Positions 27,269 through 35,573 of a stretch of 64,000 nt of DNA are shown here, piece by piece. This stretch comes from JBBSHE01 sp038253325 (GTDB lineage Bacteria > Actinomycetota > Actinomycetes > Propionibacteriales > Nocardioidaceae): the NCBI GenBank assembly GCA_038253325.1, contig JBBSHE010000005.1, positions 34,534 to 98,533 of the forward strand. Reading direction: 5' to 3'. Both the position numbers and the translations under genes were made by a program. The notes under the pieces are model-generated. The model saw only the letters and a list, made by a program, of their open reading frames with translations. It did no database searches and was not told where the DNA came from. Position 1 is the first letter of the stretch; the number at the start of each line of letters is the position of its first letter.

Positions 27269-28440
27269 GCGCCCGTAGCCGCCACGCCGCCGAGTTCGCG
27301 GCCGCGCTGGACGACCCGTCCCTCCCCATGTCGGACGAAGTTCGTGAATACGTCGACCTGGTGGGGCGACTCGGTGACGTGAACCAACCCTCGATGCGTC
27401 CGGAGTTCCGCGACAGTCTCCGGGCCCGACTCGTCGACGCAGCGCCCGAGCATCTGGTGGCACCGGCTCGTACACCGAGACCCCAGCCCGTACGCCGGCG
27501 CGGGCGTGAGCTGATACCGCAACGGCCGCGGCCGGTACGTCGACGCAGCCTGGCCTCCTTCGGAGCCGCCGCGGCAATCGTGCTCGGTACCGCAACGGCC
27601 GTCGGTGCGGTCAGCCAGCAGGCCCTTCCGGGCGACACCTTGTATCCCGTCAAACGCTTGGTCGAGCGGGCCCAGGTCGGGCTCGAACGAGGCGACCAGC
27701 ACAAGGGACGCGAGCTCCTCGACCAGGCGAGCACGCGCCTCGACGAGATCCGGGCGCTTACCGTCAAGGGCAGCGACAACCCGCAGACGGGGTCGGAGGT
27801 GGTCGACACGCTCAACGAATTCCGGTCCCAGGCCTCCACCGGCGGTCAGGACCTGCTGCGAGCCTACGTGTCCGACCAGAACGGACAGGACATCACAGAT
27901 CTTCGGACGTTCACGCGGGACTCGATCACCGAGCTCAACGCTCTCGCCCGGACACTCGGGCCGGGCGCGGACAAGGCGATGTGGAATGTGGTCGTGACGC
28001 TGAGCACATTGGACTCGACCGCGATCAAGGCGTGCCCGTCGTGTTCAGACCTCCCGCCGCTGCAGATCCCAGCTGAGCTACGGGCGACGCTCGCGCTGCT
28101 CCTTCCCCGAACCACGGGGCCGCCGGTCACCACGCCTACGACCAGCCCGCGTCACGGCCCGACGTCTCGCACCGGCGGTCTCCAGTCACCCGTCGGCAGC
28201 CTGCCGACGGTGACCGTGTCCGTCCCCGGCCTCACCCAAGGTGTCACCACGGGCGGGTTGCCCGGACAGACCGCGAACCCGTCGAGCGCCGCGCCGACCT
28301 CGTCGATCCCCGGCGCGTCGGCGGGGATCCCGGGTGTCACGCTGCCCACCTTGCAGCTTCCGACGCTCGACGTTCCCAGCATCGGCGGCGTCACCGGTCT
28401 GCTCCCGACTCTCCCGACCCTCCCGATCCAGCTGCCCTGA
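27265..28440 (+). CDS. DUF5667-domain membrane protein, probable anti-sigma factor (RsbN-like)
   Basis: A 391-residue protein. Residues 1-85 are a cytoplasmic region (DPSLPMSDEVREYVDLVGRL) that would bind the sigma factor, then basic residues, a single transmembrane helix (about 96-115), and an external DUF5667 domain opening LPGDTLYPVKRLVERAQVGL. The last 120 residues are Pro/Thr/Ser/Gly-rich. RsbN of Streptomyces, the BldN anti-sigma, is a single-pass protein at this same position. No zinc-finger (ZAS) motif is present. ATG 27265 has GAGGGGAC upstream, and the gene lies directly behind the sigma gene and small ORF. Confidence 0.8.
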   Translation: MSARSRHAAEFAAALDDPSLPMSDEVREYVDLVGRLGDVNQPSMRPEFRDSLRARLVDAAPEHLVAPARTPRPQPVRRRGRELIPQRPRPVRRRSLASFGAAAAIVLGTATAVGAVSQQALPGDTLYPVKRLVERAQVGLERGDQHKGRELLDQASTRLDEIRALTVKGSDNPQTGSEVVDTLNEFRSQASTGGQDLLRAYVSDQNGQDITDLRTFTRDSITELNALARTLGPGADKAMWNVVVTLSTLDSTAIKACPSCSDLPPLQIPAELRATLALLLPRTTGPPVTTPTTSPRHGPTSRTGGLQSPVGSLPTVTVSVPGLTQGVTTGGLPGQTANPSSAAPTSSIPGASAGIPGVTLPTLQLPTLDVPSIGGVTGLLPTLPTLPIQLP

Positions 28441-28477
28441 GCGACGACATTCGGTGCCCAAGGGGGCGAGCCAGGGG

Positions 28478-29392
28478 TCAGGAGAACGGGCTGTGTCGCA
28501 TCATCCGCAGCCTGCCCAGTGTTTTCTGGATCGTCTCGCGCACCTGGTCGCCGATGTCGAAGACGAGCATCGGGTCGTCGGCGGCCCCGTCTGGGTAACC
28601 GTCGGTCTGGACCGGTTCGCCGAACTCGATCAGCCACTTCGACGGCAGCGGCACGGCTCCGAGCAGTCCGAGCCACGGGAAGAACGGAGTCACCGGCACG
28701 TACGGCACGCCGAGCAGCCGGGCCAGCGCAGACAGGTTGCCCACCATCGGGTAGATCTCCTCGGCGCCAACGATGGAGCACGGGACGATGGGGGTCCGCG
28801 CCCGTAGCGCGGCTGCGACGAACCCGCCGCGGCCGAAGCGCTGAAGCTTGTATCGCTGCGAGAACGGTTTTCCGATGCCCTCGAACCCCTCCGGGAACAC
28901 GCCGACCAGCTCCCCGGACCGAAGCAACGCATCGGCGTCCTCGGTGCACGCCATCGTGACACCGCTCTTGCGGGCAAGTCTGCCGACGAAAGGCGTCGAG
29001 AACACCAGGTCCGCCGCGAGCAGCCGAAGGGACCGGGCGGCGTGATCGTGGACGACCAGCATCGTCATCAGACCGTCGATCGGCAACGCACCGGAATGGT
29101 TCGCGACCACGAGCGCACCGCCGTCGGCCGGGATGTTCTCGAGCCCGCGCACCTCCATGCGGAACCACTTCTCCGCAAGCGGGCGCAACGCGGTGAGGAG
29201 CAATGTCTCGGTCACCTCTCGGTCGAAGCCGAACGCGTCGACGCTGAAGTCGCCGGTCAGCCGGCGTCGGACGAACGCGAGGGCGGCAGCCAACCGCTCG
29301 TCGCTCGCCACCGTTTCGGACAGTCGCTGCTTCTCGGTGTGCTGCGAGTTTTCGCGACTGCGACCGATGTCGATGATCTGAGCGTCAGCCAC
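28478..29392 (-). CDS. PlsC-like 1-acyl-glycerol-phosphate acyltransferase family protein
   Basis: A 304-residue acyltransferase. The catalytic block is ANHSGALPIDG with His and Asp, followed by the substrate-binding block GVFPEGFEGIGKPF and a third block TPIVPCSIVGAEEIYP. A 75-residue N-terminal extension is polar. The family acylates glycerol phosphates or related alcohols at the membrane. The gene sits at the Rv0502 position next to the galE2-like SDR; its start overlaps the SDR stop by eight bases, so the two form an operon. Acyl acceptor unknown. Confidence 0.86.
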   Translation of the reverse strand: MADAQIIDIGRSRENSQHTEKQRLSETVASDERLAAALAFVRRRLTGDFSVDAFGFDREVTETLLLTALRPLAEKWFRMEVRGLENIPADGGALVVANHSGALPIDGLMTMLVVHDHAARSLRLLAADLVFSTPFVGRLARKSGVTMACTEDADALLRSGELVGVFPEGFEGIGKPFSQRYKLQRFGRGGFVAAALRARTPIVPCSIVGAEEIYPMVGNLSALARLLGVPYVPVTPFFPWLGLLGAVPLPSKWLIEFGEPVQTDGYPDGAADDPMLVFDIGDQVRETIQKTLGRLRMMRHSPFS

Positions 29393-30377
29393 GGCTCAAC
29401 GCTGCGAGCTGGTCGTGGTCGAGCAGCCCGGGACCGAGCCGGGCGGCAAACGCGGCGAAGGCCTCCGCGGTGGTGTACATCGGGTCGAACCCGAGGGCGT
29501 GCCTCATCCGTGTGGTGTCGACCCCGCGCCCGTACCTGAGGTACGCGACCTCGTCCGGGGACAGCTCGGCGTACTCGGAGTGCCGGAAGGCGGCGCTCAA
29601 CGGGCCGAACGCGAAGAGTGGCATCGAGATCGACGGGCGTCTCAGCCGGCGGATCACCTGGGCGAGTGTCAGCACGCCGTCACCCGCGACGTTGTACGTC
29701 CCATCAGCCGGTCCCACCGTCGCCACCTGCAGTGCGCTGAGCGCATCGTCTTCGTGACAGAACTGCAACCGAGGATCGAAACCCAGCACCCGAGGGATGA
29801 CCGGCAGCGACAGGTACTGCGACATCGACGTGTCGATCAGCGGACCCAGCAGGTCCGCGCAGCGAAGGATTGCCACTGCGACGTCTGGCCGGCGACGCGC
29901 GAACCCACGGACGTATCCCTCGACGTCGAGGCAGTCCTTGCCGTACCCATGCCGCGGCATCCGCTTTGCCGCCGTCTCCTCGGTGAACATCGCTGGGTCA
30001 CGGGGTGACGACCCGTACACGGTGGTCGACGACAAGACGACCAGCCGCGAGATCTCCGACGCCTGCTGGCACGCCGCGAGCAGCCGCATGGTCCCGATGG
30101 CGTCGAGCTCCCGCATCGGGCTGCGGGTCCGTGCACCGCGCCGGGTCGCGATGACGCCCAGGTGGACGACGGTGTCGACTCCCTCCTCGGAGATGACGCC
30201 CGCGATCACCGGAGGACTGACGTCAGCGGGTACGAACCGGACCGGGCCGAGGTCTCGGGCCGGCGCGACCACGTCGACACCGATCACCCGGTCGACGTTC
30301 GGGTGGGTGCTCAGCTGGGTAGCGAAACGACCGCCGAGGTCATCCGCGACCCCGGTTACCAGGACGACGCGACCCAT
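29385..30377 (-). CDS. Extended SDR (NAD-dependent epimerase/dehydratase-like) protein
   Basis: A 330-residue Rossmann protein beginning VVLVTGVADDLGGRF, with VVVLSSTTVYGSSP as the Ser/Thr strand. The position expected for the YxxxK pair reads HGYGKDCLDVEGY: the tyrosine is present but the residue four places on is Cys, so the classic catalytic lysine is missing. The family (galE2, Rv0501 position) may therefore bind NAD(P) without classical epimerase chemistry. It lies between bS22 and the acyltransferase, overlapping the latter. Confidence 0.83.
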   Translation of the reverse strand: MGRVVLVTGVADDLGGRFATQLSTHPNVDRVIGVDVVAPARDLGPVRFVPADVSPPVIAGVISEEGVDTVVHLGVIATRRGARTRSPMRELDAIGTMRLLAACQQASEISRLVVLSSTTVYGSSPRDPAMFTEETAAKRMPRHGYGKDCLDVEGYVRGFARRRPDVAVAILRCADLLGPLIDTSMSQYLSLPVIPRVLGFDPRLQFCHEDDALSALQVATVGPADGTYNVAGDGVLTLAQVIRRLRRPSISMPLFAFGPLSAAFRHSEYAELSPDEVAYLRYGRGVDTTRMRHALGFDPMYTTAEAFAAFAARLGPGLLDHDQLAALSRG

Positions 30378-30393
30378 GGTGCGTGGACCGGTC

Positions 30394-30495
30394 CTACTTG
30401 CCTTGCCGGCGGCGCTGGATGCGCGTGCGCTTCAGGAGCTTGCGGTGTTTCTTCTTCGCCATTCGCTTCTTGCGCTTCTTGATGACGGAACCCAC
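30394..30495 (-). CDS. Small ribosomal subunit protein bS22 (AURKAIP1/COX24-type)
   Basis: A 33-residue, extremely basic protein beginning MGSVIKKRKKRMAKKKHRKL and ending RRRQGK. It is near-identical in pattern to the 33-residue mycobacterial ribosomal protein found in small-subunit structures (Rv0500B). GTG 30495 has GGGTGGA just upstream, and the length is exact. It lies 16 bp before the SDR gene and downstream of the HTH gene, as in other actinobacteria. Confidence 0.92.
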   Translation of the reverse strand: MGSVIKKRKKRMAKKKHRKLLKRTRIQRRRQGK

Positions 30496-30629
30496 GGTCC
30501 ACCCTTCGGCCAGTCGTGTTCGCACTTTGCTCTGGATTGTCGACGGCGCTCGTGGCCGTGACCGCGCAAGCCTACCGGGAGCCGGCGCGGTGAGCGTTCC
30601 GTGGCCGTCGCCGGCGGCTGGAGCTGACC

Positions 30630-30842
30630 TCAGCCGGCTTGGAAGTACGACTTGCGGAGGTAATCGTTCACGTCGTCCTCGGGAACCCGGAACGACCGCC
30701 CGAACCGGACGGCGGGCAACGCGCCGCTGTGGACGAGCCGGTAAACCGTCATCTTGGACACCCGCATCACCGTAGCGACCTCCGCCACGGTGAGGAACTT
30801 GACCTCGGAGAGACCCTGCTCTGGGTCGTCGGTCGGGACCAT
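30630..30842 (-). CDS. Helix-turn-helix (excisionase-type) DNA-binding protein
   Basis: A 70-residue protein with a MerR/excisionase-like winged helix: FLTVAEVATVMRVSKMTVYR is the HTH, followed by the wing SGALPAVRFGRSFRVPEDDV and NDYL. It is the conserved neighbour of bS22 (Rv0500A position). It probably binds DNA as a small developmental or global regulator; the target is not visible. ATG 30842 is preferred over the adjacent GTG (30845); no strong ribosome site precedes either. A large nested palindrome lies immediately upstream. Confidence 0.85.
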   Translation of the reverse strand: MVPTDDPEQGLSEVKFLTVAEVATVMRVSKMTVYRLVHSGALPAVRFGRSFRVPEDDVNDYLRKSYFQAG

Positions 30843-30849
30843 CACGCAC

Positions 30850-30919
30850 CACACTTTCGCGGTACGACAAAGGCCTCGGCTTCCCCGCCGAGGCTCCGTT
30901 CTGGTCGTACTGAAGTGTG
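30850..30919. promoter_or_regulatory. Nested three-tier inverted repeat upstream of the HTH gene
   Basis: Three symmetric arm pairs nest inside each other: CACACTT (30850-30856) with AAGTGTG (30913-30919); GTACGAC (30862-30868) with GTCGTAC (30904-30910); GCCTCGGC (30873-30880) with GCCGAGGC (30887-30894) around TTCCCC. On the minus strand it lies after the AcuC stop and directly before the HTH start, so it may be the AcuC terminator, a structured 5' leader, or stacked operator sites. Confidence 0.7.
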
Positions 30920-30984
30920 AGAATAGTGGTAAGTGGGGCTACTGGGGAAGTCGTTGCCACACATTGCCCCGCCGCACTCGCTCA

Positions 30985-32160
30985 TCAAAGGGCCACTCCC
31001 AACGCCGGCAAGGCCGACTCCCTCACCTGCTGGACCGTCTGGTCGAGCAGCGACTCGGGACTGTAACCAGATGCCCAGTTGGCGTACGCCGCGTCGGTGC
31101 CGTCGGTCATCCGCGCCGGCGCGGGTCGGGCGTATGTCGATTCGACGTATGCCCGCCAGGTCGACGGAGTGGGCGTCGCGGGGTCCATCGGGGCACCGGA
31201 CACGGTCGCCAGCAGGTGGGTCCAGGTCCGTGGGACGACGTCGAAGATCGCGTACCCACCGCCGCCGGTCGCGACCCAGCGGCCGGCGCACACGTCGTGG
31301 GCGAGATCGTGCAGCGCGAGCTGGGTGGCCCGTTGACCGTCCACGCTGAGCATCAGATGCGCCAGCGGGTCGTCGGCGTGCGAGTCGCAGCCGTGCTGGG
31401 TGACGATGACGTCCGGCTCGAATGCGGTGACGGCCTCCGGCACGATCGCATGGAATGCACGCAGCCAGCCCGCATCCGACGTCCCCGGTGGCAGTGGAAC
31501 GTTGATCACGGATCCGACCGCGTTGCGTCCCCCGGTCTCCGAGATCTCGCCGGTACCCGGGAACAGGGTTCGCGGCGTCTCGTGCAGGCTGATCGTGAGC
31601 ACCCGCGGGTCGTCGTAGAACGCGGCCTGCACGCCGTCACCGTGGTGCACGTCGACGTCGACGTACGCGACCCGGTCCGCTCCGAGCTCGAGCAGGGTCG
31701 CGACGGCGACGGCTACGTCGTTGTAGACGCAGAACCCGCTCGCCAACCCAGACATCGCGTGGTGGAGTCCGCCCGAGACGTTGACGGCGTGCCGCCGTTC
31801 GCCCGACCACACGAGGCGCGCGGCCTGGGCGCTCGCACCGACGATGTGTGCGGACACGTCATGCATGTTCGCGAACGTCGGTGTGTCCTCGGTTCCCAGT
31901 CCGTGGCTCAGGTCACGGTCCGAGGCGGAGCGGACGGCACGGACCGCGTCGATGTACGTCCTGGTGTGCACCAGGGCAAGCTCGTCGTCGGTGGCCATCG
32001 GCGCGCCGACCACCGGAAGCCTTCCATCCGGCCCGATCACCCCGAGCGCTTCGGCAAGCCGGAGGGTGAGGTCGATCCGGACCGGCGACATCGGATGGCC
32101 GGGACCGAAGTCGTACTCGACGAACTCGGGGTCGAAGACGAGGCAGCCGTCGCAGCTCAT
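30985..32160 (-). CDS. AcuC-like histone-deacetylase-family protein
   Basis: A 391-residue zinc deacetylase of the HDAC/AcuC fold. Zn ligands are in YVDVDVHHGDGVQ and the later TQHGCDSHADDPLAH; the proton-relay His pair is GGLHHAMSG, and the gate region is WVATGGGGYAI. AcuC deacetylates acetyl-CoA synthetase in Bacillus; actinobacterial members probably reverse protein lysine acetylation. It starts with ATG 32160, 14 bp after proC. In Streptomyces and mycobacteria a homologue lies near proC. Confidence 0.88.
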   Translation of the reverse strand: MSCDGCLVFDPEFVEYDFGPGHPMSPVRIDLTLRLAEALGVIGPDGRLPVVGAPMATDDELALVHTRTYIDAVRAVRSASDRDLSHGLGTEDTPTFANMHDVSAHIVGASAQAARLVWSGERRHAVNVSGGLHHAMSGLASGFCVYNDVAVAVATLLELGADRVAYVDVDVHHGDGVQAAFYDDPRVLTISLHETPRTLFPGTGEISETGGRNAVGSVINVPLPPGTSDAGWLRAFHAIVPEAVTAFEPDVIVTQHGCDSHADDPLAHLMLSVDGQRATQLALHDLAHDVCAGRWVATGGGGYAIFDVVPRTWTHLLATVSGAPMDPATPTPSTWRAYVESTYARPAPARMTDGTDAAYANWASGYSPESLLDQTVQQVRESALPALGVAL

Positions 32161-32173
32161 GATCTGCCGACGC

Positions 32174-32980
32174 TCACGTCGCCCCTCCCCCTGCGAGGGC
32201 GCGCGAACGGTCCCGCGCGGCTTCGAGCGCCGTCATGAACGCCGCCCTTACCTTGTGGTCCTCGAGCTCGCGAACCGCGGCGGCGGTCGTCCCTCCCGGC
32301 GACGTCACCCGCTCCCGCAATACCGTCGGATGCTCGCCGGTCTCGCGCAACAGCTTGGCCGAGCCCACCATGGTCTGGACCACGAGCTCGGTCGCGGTCG
32401 CCCTGGGCAGTCCGAGGTGGACGCCGGCCTCGATCATCGCCTCGACGACGAAGAACAGATAGGCCGGCCCCGACCCGGAGATCGCGGTCACGGCATCCTG
32501 CTGGCTCTCGGGTACGCGCAGCACCCGGCCGGTGGTCCGAAGCAGGTCCTGCGCCTCCTCCACATGGGCGTCATCGCAATGCGTTCCGGCCGACACGGCG
32601 GCCATTCCTTCGTCGACGAGCGCCGGCGTGTTCGGCATCACCCGCACCACCGGGGTCCCCGCCGGCAACGCGGCCTCCAAGGTGCTCGTGCTGATCCCGG
32701 CCGCCAGCGACACCACGAGCTGCTCGGGCCGGACGACAGCGCCGATCTCGTCGAGAAGGCCGGCCATGTCCTGCGGCTTGACCACGATGACCAGAGTGTC
32801 GGCGCGTTCGGCGGCCTCGACGTTGCCGACCACCTCGACGCCGTACCGCTCGACGAGCTCGGCGGCTCGTTCGGGACGCCGCTCGGCGACCAGCAGCTCG
32901 GCCGGTTCGCGGCCACCACGCAGCAGGCCGGACAGCAGCGCCTCGCCCATCACACCGGCGCCGATCACGGCAACGGTCAT
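32174..32980 (-). CDS. proC: Pyrroline-5-carboxylate reductase ProC
   Basis: A 268-residue enzyme making proline from pyrroline-5-carboxylate with NAD(P)H. VAVIGAGVMGEALLSGLL is the nucleotide loop, VRVMPNTPALVDEGM is the conserved mid-region, and SGSGPAYLFFVVEAMIEAG plus VTSPGGTTAAAV form the dimer and active site. AAGGAGA lies a few bases before ATG 32980. It is next to proline dehydrogenase, so the operon carries opposite steps of proline metabolism. Confidence 0.95.
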   Translation of the reverse strand: MTVAVIGAGVMGEALLSGLLRGGREPAELLVAERRPERAAELVERYGVEVVGNVEAAERADTLVIVVKPQDMAGLLDEIGAVVRPEQLVVSLAAGISTSTLEAALPAGTPVVRVMPNTPALVDEGMAAVSAGTHCDDAHVEEAQDLLRTTGRVLRVPESQQDAVTAISGSGPAYLFFVVEAMIEAGVHLGLPRATATELVVQTMVGSAKLLRETGEHPTVLRERVTSPGGTTAAAVRELEDHKVRAAFMTALEAARDRSRALAGGGAT

Positions 32981-33002
32981 CGGGTCTCCTTCGATCGGTG
33001 CG

Positions 33003-33932
33003 TCAGCTCTTCGTCACGAGCGAGCGGGCGAAGAATGCGACGTTTGCCGGGCGTTCGGCGAGCCGCCGCATCAGGTAGCCGTACCACTCGCTTCCGTACG
33101 GGACGTACACGCGCACCTTCTCGCCGGCCTCCGCCAGCCGGCGTTGCTCGTCCGGGCGAATGCCGTAGAGCATCTGGTACTCGTACGTCCCGGGCTCGCG
33201 CTGGTGGCGGTCGGTGAGGAAGCCGGCGATCTCGATCAGTCGTGGGTCGTGGGTGGCGACCATCGGATAGCCGGGCCCAGCCATCAGAGTCTTCAGGCAC
33301 CGTACGTACGAAAGGTTGACCTGCCGACGTTGCTGATAGGCAACGGACTCGGGCTCCTTGTACGCGCCCTTGCACAACCGGACCCGAGATCCGGCGTACG
33401 CGAGATCACGACAATCTGCCTCGGTGCGTCGCAGGTGGGCTTGTATTACCGCTCCGGTCTCCGGAAAGTCCTGGCGCAGGTCTCGGAGGGTCTCGAGCGT
33501 CGCGTCGGTCGTCGTGTGGTCCTCCATGTCCAACGTGACGGTCGTGCCGGCCTCTCGTGCCGCGACGCAGATGGTCCGGGCGTGCTCCAGCGCGATCTTC
33601 GCTCCGTCGTCACCAAGCGCCTGCCCGATCGCGGACAGCTTGACGGACGCCTCGGCGCGGGCCGTGAGACCCAGCGCCGACAGGCCGTTGAACAGCGAGA
33701 CGTACGCGTCGACAGTTGCCTGAGCCTGCCTCTCGTCCAGTGTGTCCTCGCCGAGGTGGTCGAGAGTTGCGTTCAGTCCGACGTCGACCAGACCGCCGGT
33801 CGCGGCCAGCGCGGAAGCAGTTGTCTCGCCCGCGACGAACCGGGCAACGATTCCGCTCGACACCGGAATCGTTGTCACCAAGTGTTTGATCCGGTCGCTG
33901 CGCGAGAACATCAACAGGGCACGGCGTAGCAC
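33003..33932 (-). CDS. Proline dehydrogenase
   Basis: A 309-residue single-domain FAD enzyme oxidising proline to pyrroline-5-carboxylate. Conserved blocks are EASVKLSAIGQALG, DMEDHTTTDATLETL, QAHLRRTEADCRDL, RVRLCKGAYKEPESVAYQ and the C-terminal YGSEWYGYLMRRLAERPAN. It is the monofunctional type, with no P5C dehydrogenase domain. GTG 33932 is well placed after AAGGAGGTG; longer readings enter the ABC permease gap and were dropped. It sits 22 bp upstream of proC. Confidence 0.93.
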   Translation of the reverse strand: MLRRALLMFSRSDRIKHLVTTIPVSSGIVARFVAGETTASALAATGGLVDVGLNATLDHLGEDTLDERQAQATVDAYVSLFNGLSALGLTARAEASVKLSAIGQALGDDGAKIALEHARTICVAAREAGTTVTLDMEDHTTTDATLETLRDLRQDFPETGAVIQAHLRRTEADCRDLAYAGSRVRLCKGAYKEPESVAYQQRRQVNLSYVRCLKTLMAGPGYPMVATHDPRLIEIAGFLTDRHQREPGTYEYQMLYGIRPDEQRRLAEAGEKVRVYVPYGSEWYGYLMRRLAERPANVAFFARSLVTKS

Positions 33933-34018
33933 CGGCACCTCCTTCACACGGCCAGCGATCGAACGGGAGCGCACTCGGACGAGGCTACCGCCCGAGCCGA
34001 GCTGCGGGGTGTTGTGCT

Positions 34019-34756
34019 CTAGCGCGTACGCCGCCGCAGGGTGGCCGCCCCGAGCCCGAGCGCGCCGAGGATGAACACGGCCATCACCACCACATCCTGA
34101 GTGAGATCGGTCGACCAGCCGGTTGAGGCTGTCACGGTGGCGACCGCGTCGACCGCGTACGACAGTGGCAGCACGTCGGACACGAGGCGCAGGCCGTCCG
34201 GCAGGGACTCTCGCGGGAGGAAGAGCCCGCACAGCAAGATCTGCGGGATCACGATGAGCGGCATGAACTGAACCGCCTGGAACTCGCTACGAGCGAACGC
34301 GGACACGCAGAGACCGAGCGTGGTTCCGACCACCGCGCTCACGACGGCCACCAGGACGAGCGTGCCGACCGAACCCGTGATGTCGAGCCCGAGCAGACCT
34401 ACTGCGAGCGTCGCCACGAGACTCGCCTGGACGACCGCGACCAGGCCGAATGCCAGTCCGTACCCGAGCAGGATGTCGAGCTTGCGCATCGGCAGCACGA
34501 ACAGCCGCTCCAAGGTGCCCGAGGTCCGTTCGGTCAAGGTGGTCACCGAGGTCACGAGGAACATCACGATGAAGGGGAACATCACGATGAGCGCGCCGCC
34601 GATCCGATCGAACACCGCTGGCTGGTCGGCGAAGATCCAAGCCAGCAACGAAATGAGCGCACACGGTAAGACCAGCATCATGGCTACGGTGCGACGGTCG
34701 CGCGACAGCTGGCGCAGGATGCGCCCGAAGATGGCGAGAGTGATCCGAGGGTTCAT
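34019..34756 (-). CDS. ABC-2 type exporter permease
   Basis: A 245-residue protein with about six hydrophobic helices (for example RTVAMMLVLPCALISLLAWI and IVMFPFIVMFLVTSVTTL). LTERTSGTLERLFVLPMR is the cytoplasmic coupling segment typical of ABC-2 permeases. It should form the membrane part of a drug, lipid or polymer exporter with the ATPase gene directly upstream, whose stop overlaps its ATG (ATGA). The substrate is unknown. Confidence 0.88.
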   Translation of the reverse strand: MNPRITLAIFGRILRQLSRDRRTVAMMLVLPCALISLLAWIFADQPAVFDRIGGALIVMFPFIVMFLVTSVTTLTERTSGTLERLFVLPMRKLDILLGYGLAFGLVAVVQASLVATLAVGLLGLDITGSVGTLVLVAVVSAVVGTTLGLCVSAFARSEFQAVQFMPLIVIPQILLCGLFLPRESLPDGLRLVSDVLPLSYAVDAVATVTASTGWSTDLTQDVVVMAVFILGALGLGAATLRRRTR

Positions 34757-35517
34757 GGGCGCACCTCGTGAGGCTGGTGGTCGATCAGCGACAAGAACGC
34801 GCCCTCCATGTCGGACTGTCCCGTTCGGTCGAGGAGACCTTGGGGCGTTTCGGATGCGAGGATCCGGCCGTCGCGCATGAGCAGCAACCGGTCACACCGG
34901 CTTGCCTCATCCATCACGTGGCTGCTCACCAAGACCGTGGCGCCGTCGTCGGCGAGCCGGTGGAACAGGCGCCACAAGTCGCGGCGCAGGACGGGATCCA
35001 GCCCGACAGTCGGCTCGTCGAGCACCAGCAGGTCCGGTGCACCGATCAGCGCGACCGCCAGGGAGACCCGGTTGTGCTGGCCGCCGGACATCTGGGCGAC
35101 GACGGTGTCCTCGTGACCACCGAGGTCTACCTCGGCGATGGCCCGCTGGACGTCGTCGTCCGGCGCTCCGAGTACCCGTGCGAAGAATCGGAGGTTCTCG
35201 ACCACGGTCAGGTTGTCGTAGACGCTGGGGCTCTGGGTGACGTACCCGATCCGGTCGCGCAGCGCCGCCGAGCCGGCTGGGTGGTCGAGCACCTCGACCG
35301 ATCCACCGGCGATCTGTTGGAGACCGACGATCGACCGCATCAGCGTGGTCTTCCCGCAGCCGGACGGTCCGAGTAGTCCGGTCAATTCGCCGGCGCGGAT
35401 GGTCAGGTCGATGTCGTCGATCACCGTCCGACCACGGCGTACGACGCGGAGCGCCGATACCCGGACGGAGTCGTCGGACGGAATCCCAGGCGATCGGTCC
35501 GGCGGTTTATTCACCAT
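34753..35517 (-). CDS. ABC transporter ATP-binding protein
   Basis: A 254-residue ATPase. Walker A is LGPSGCGKTTLM, the Q-loop is in GYVTQSPSVYDNL, the signature reads VAQMSGGQHNRVS (Met in place of the usual Leu), Walker B is LLVLDEPTVGLDP, and the switch His is in VLVSSHVMDEA. It pairs with the ABC-2 permease, as in drug and polyketide exporters. ATG 35517 is followed by a polar leader of about 15 residues. The upstream TetR gene suggests control by a small ligand that may also be the exported substrate. Confidence 0.92.
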   Translation of the reverse strand: MVNKPPDRSPGIPSDDSVRVSALRVVRRGRTVIDDIDLTIRAGELTGLLGPSGCGKTTLMRSIVGLQQIAGGSVEVLDHPAGSAALRDRIGYVTQSPSVYDNLTVVENLRFFARVLGAPDDDVQRAIAEVDLGGHEDTVVAQMSGGQHNRVSLAVALIGAPDLLVLDEPTVGLDPVLRRDLWRLFHRLADDGATVLVSSHVMDEASRCDRLLLMRDGRILASETPQGLLDRTGQSDMEGAFLSLIDHQPHEVRP

Positions 35518-35529
35518 TCGATGAAATCT

Positions 35530-35543
35530 AGTGCTCAGGCGCT
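35530..35543. promoter_or_regulatory. Weak palindrome between TetR and ABC genes
   Basis: AGTGC (35530-35534) and GCGCT (35539-35543) are inverted halves with one mismatch around TCAG, 13 bp upstream of the ABC ATPase start. It is a possible operator for the adjacent TetR-family protein; short and imperfect, so chance is possible. Confidence 0.25.
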
Positions 35544-35573
35544 TCCGCCGTCAACCAAGCCCATCTCGGGTCG

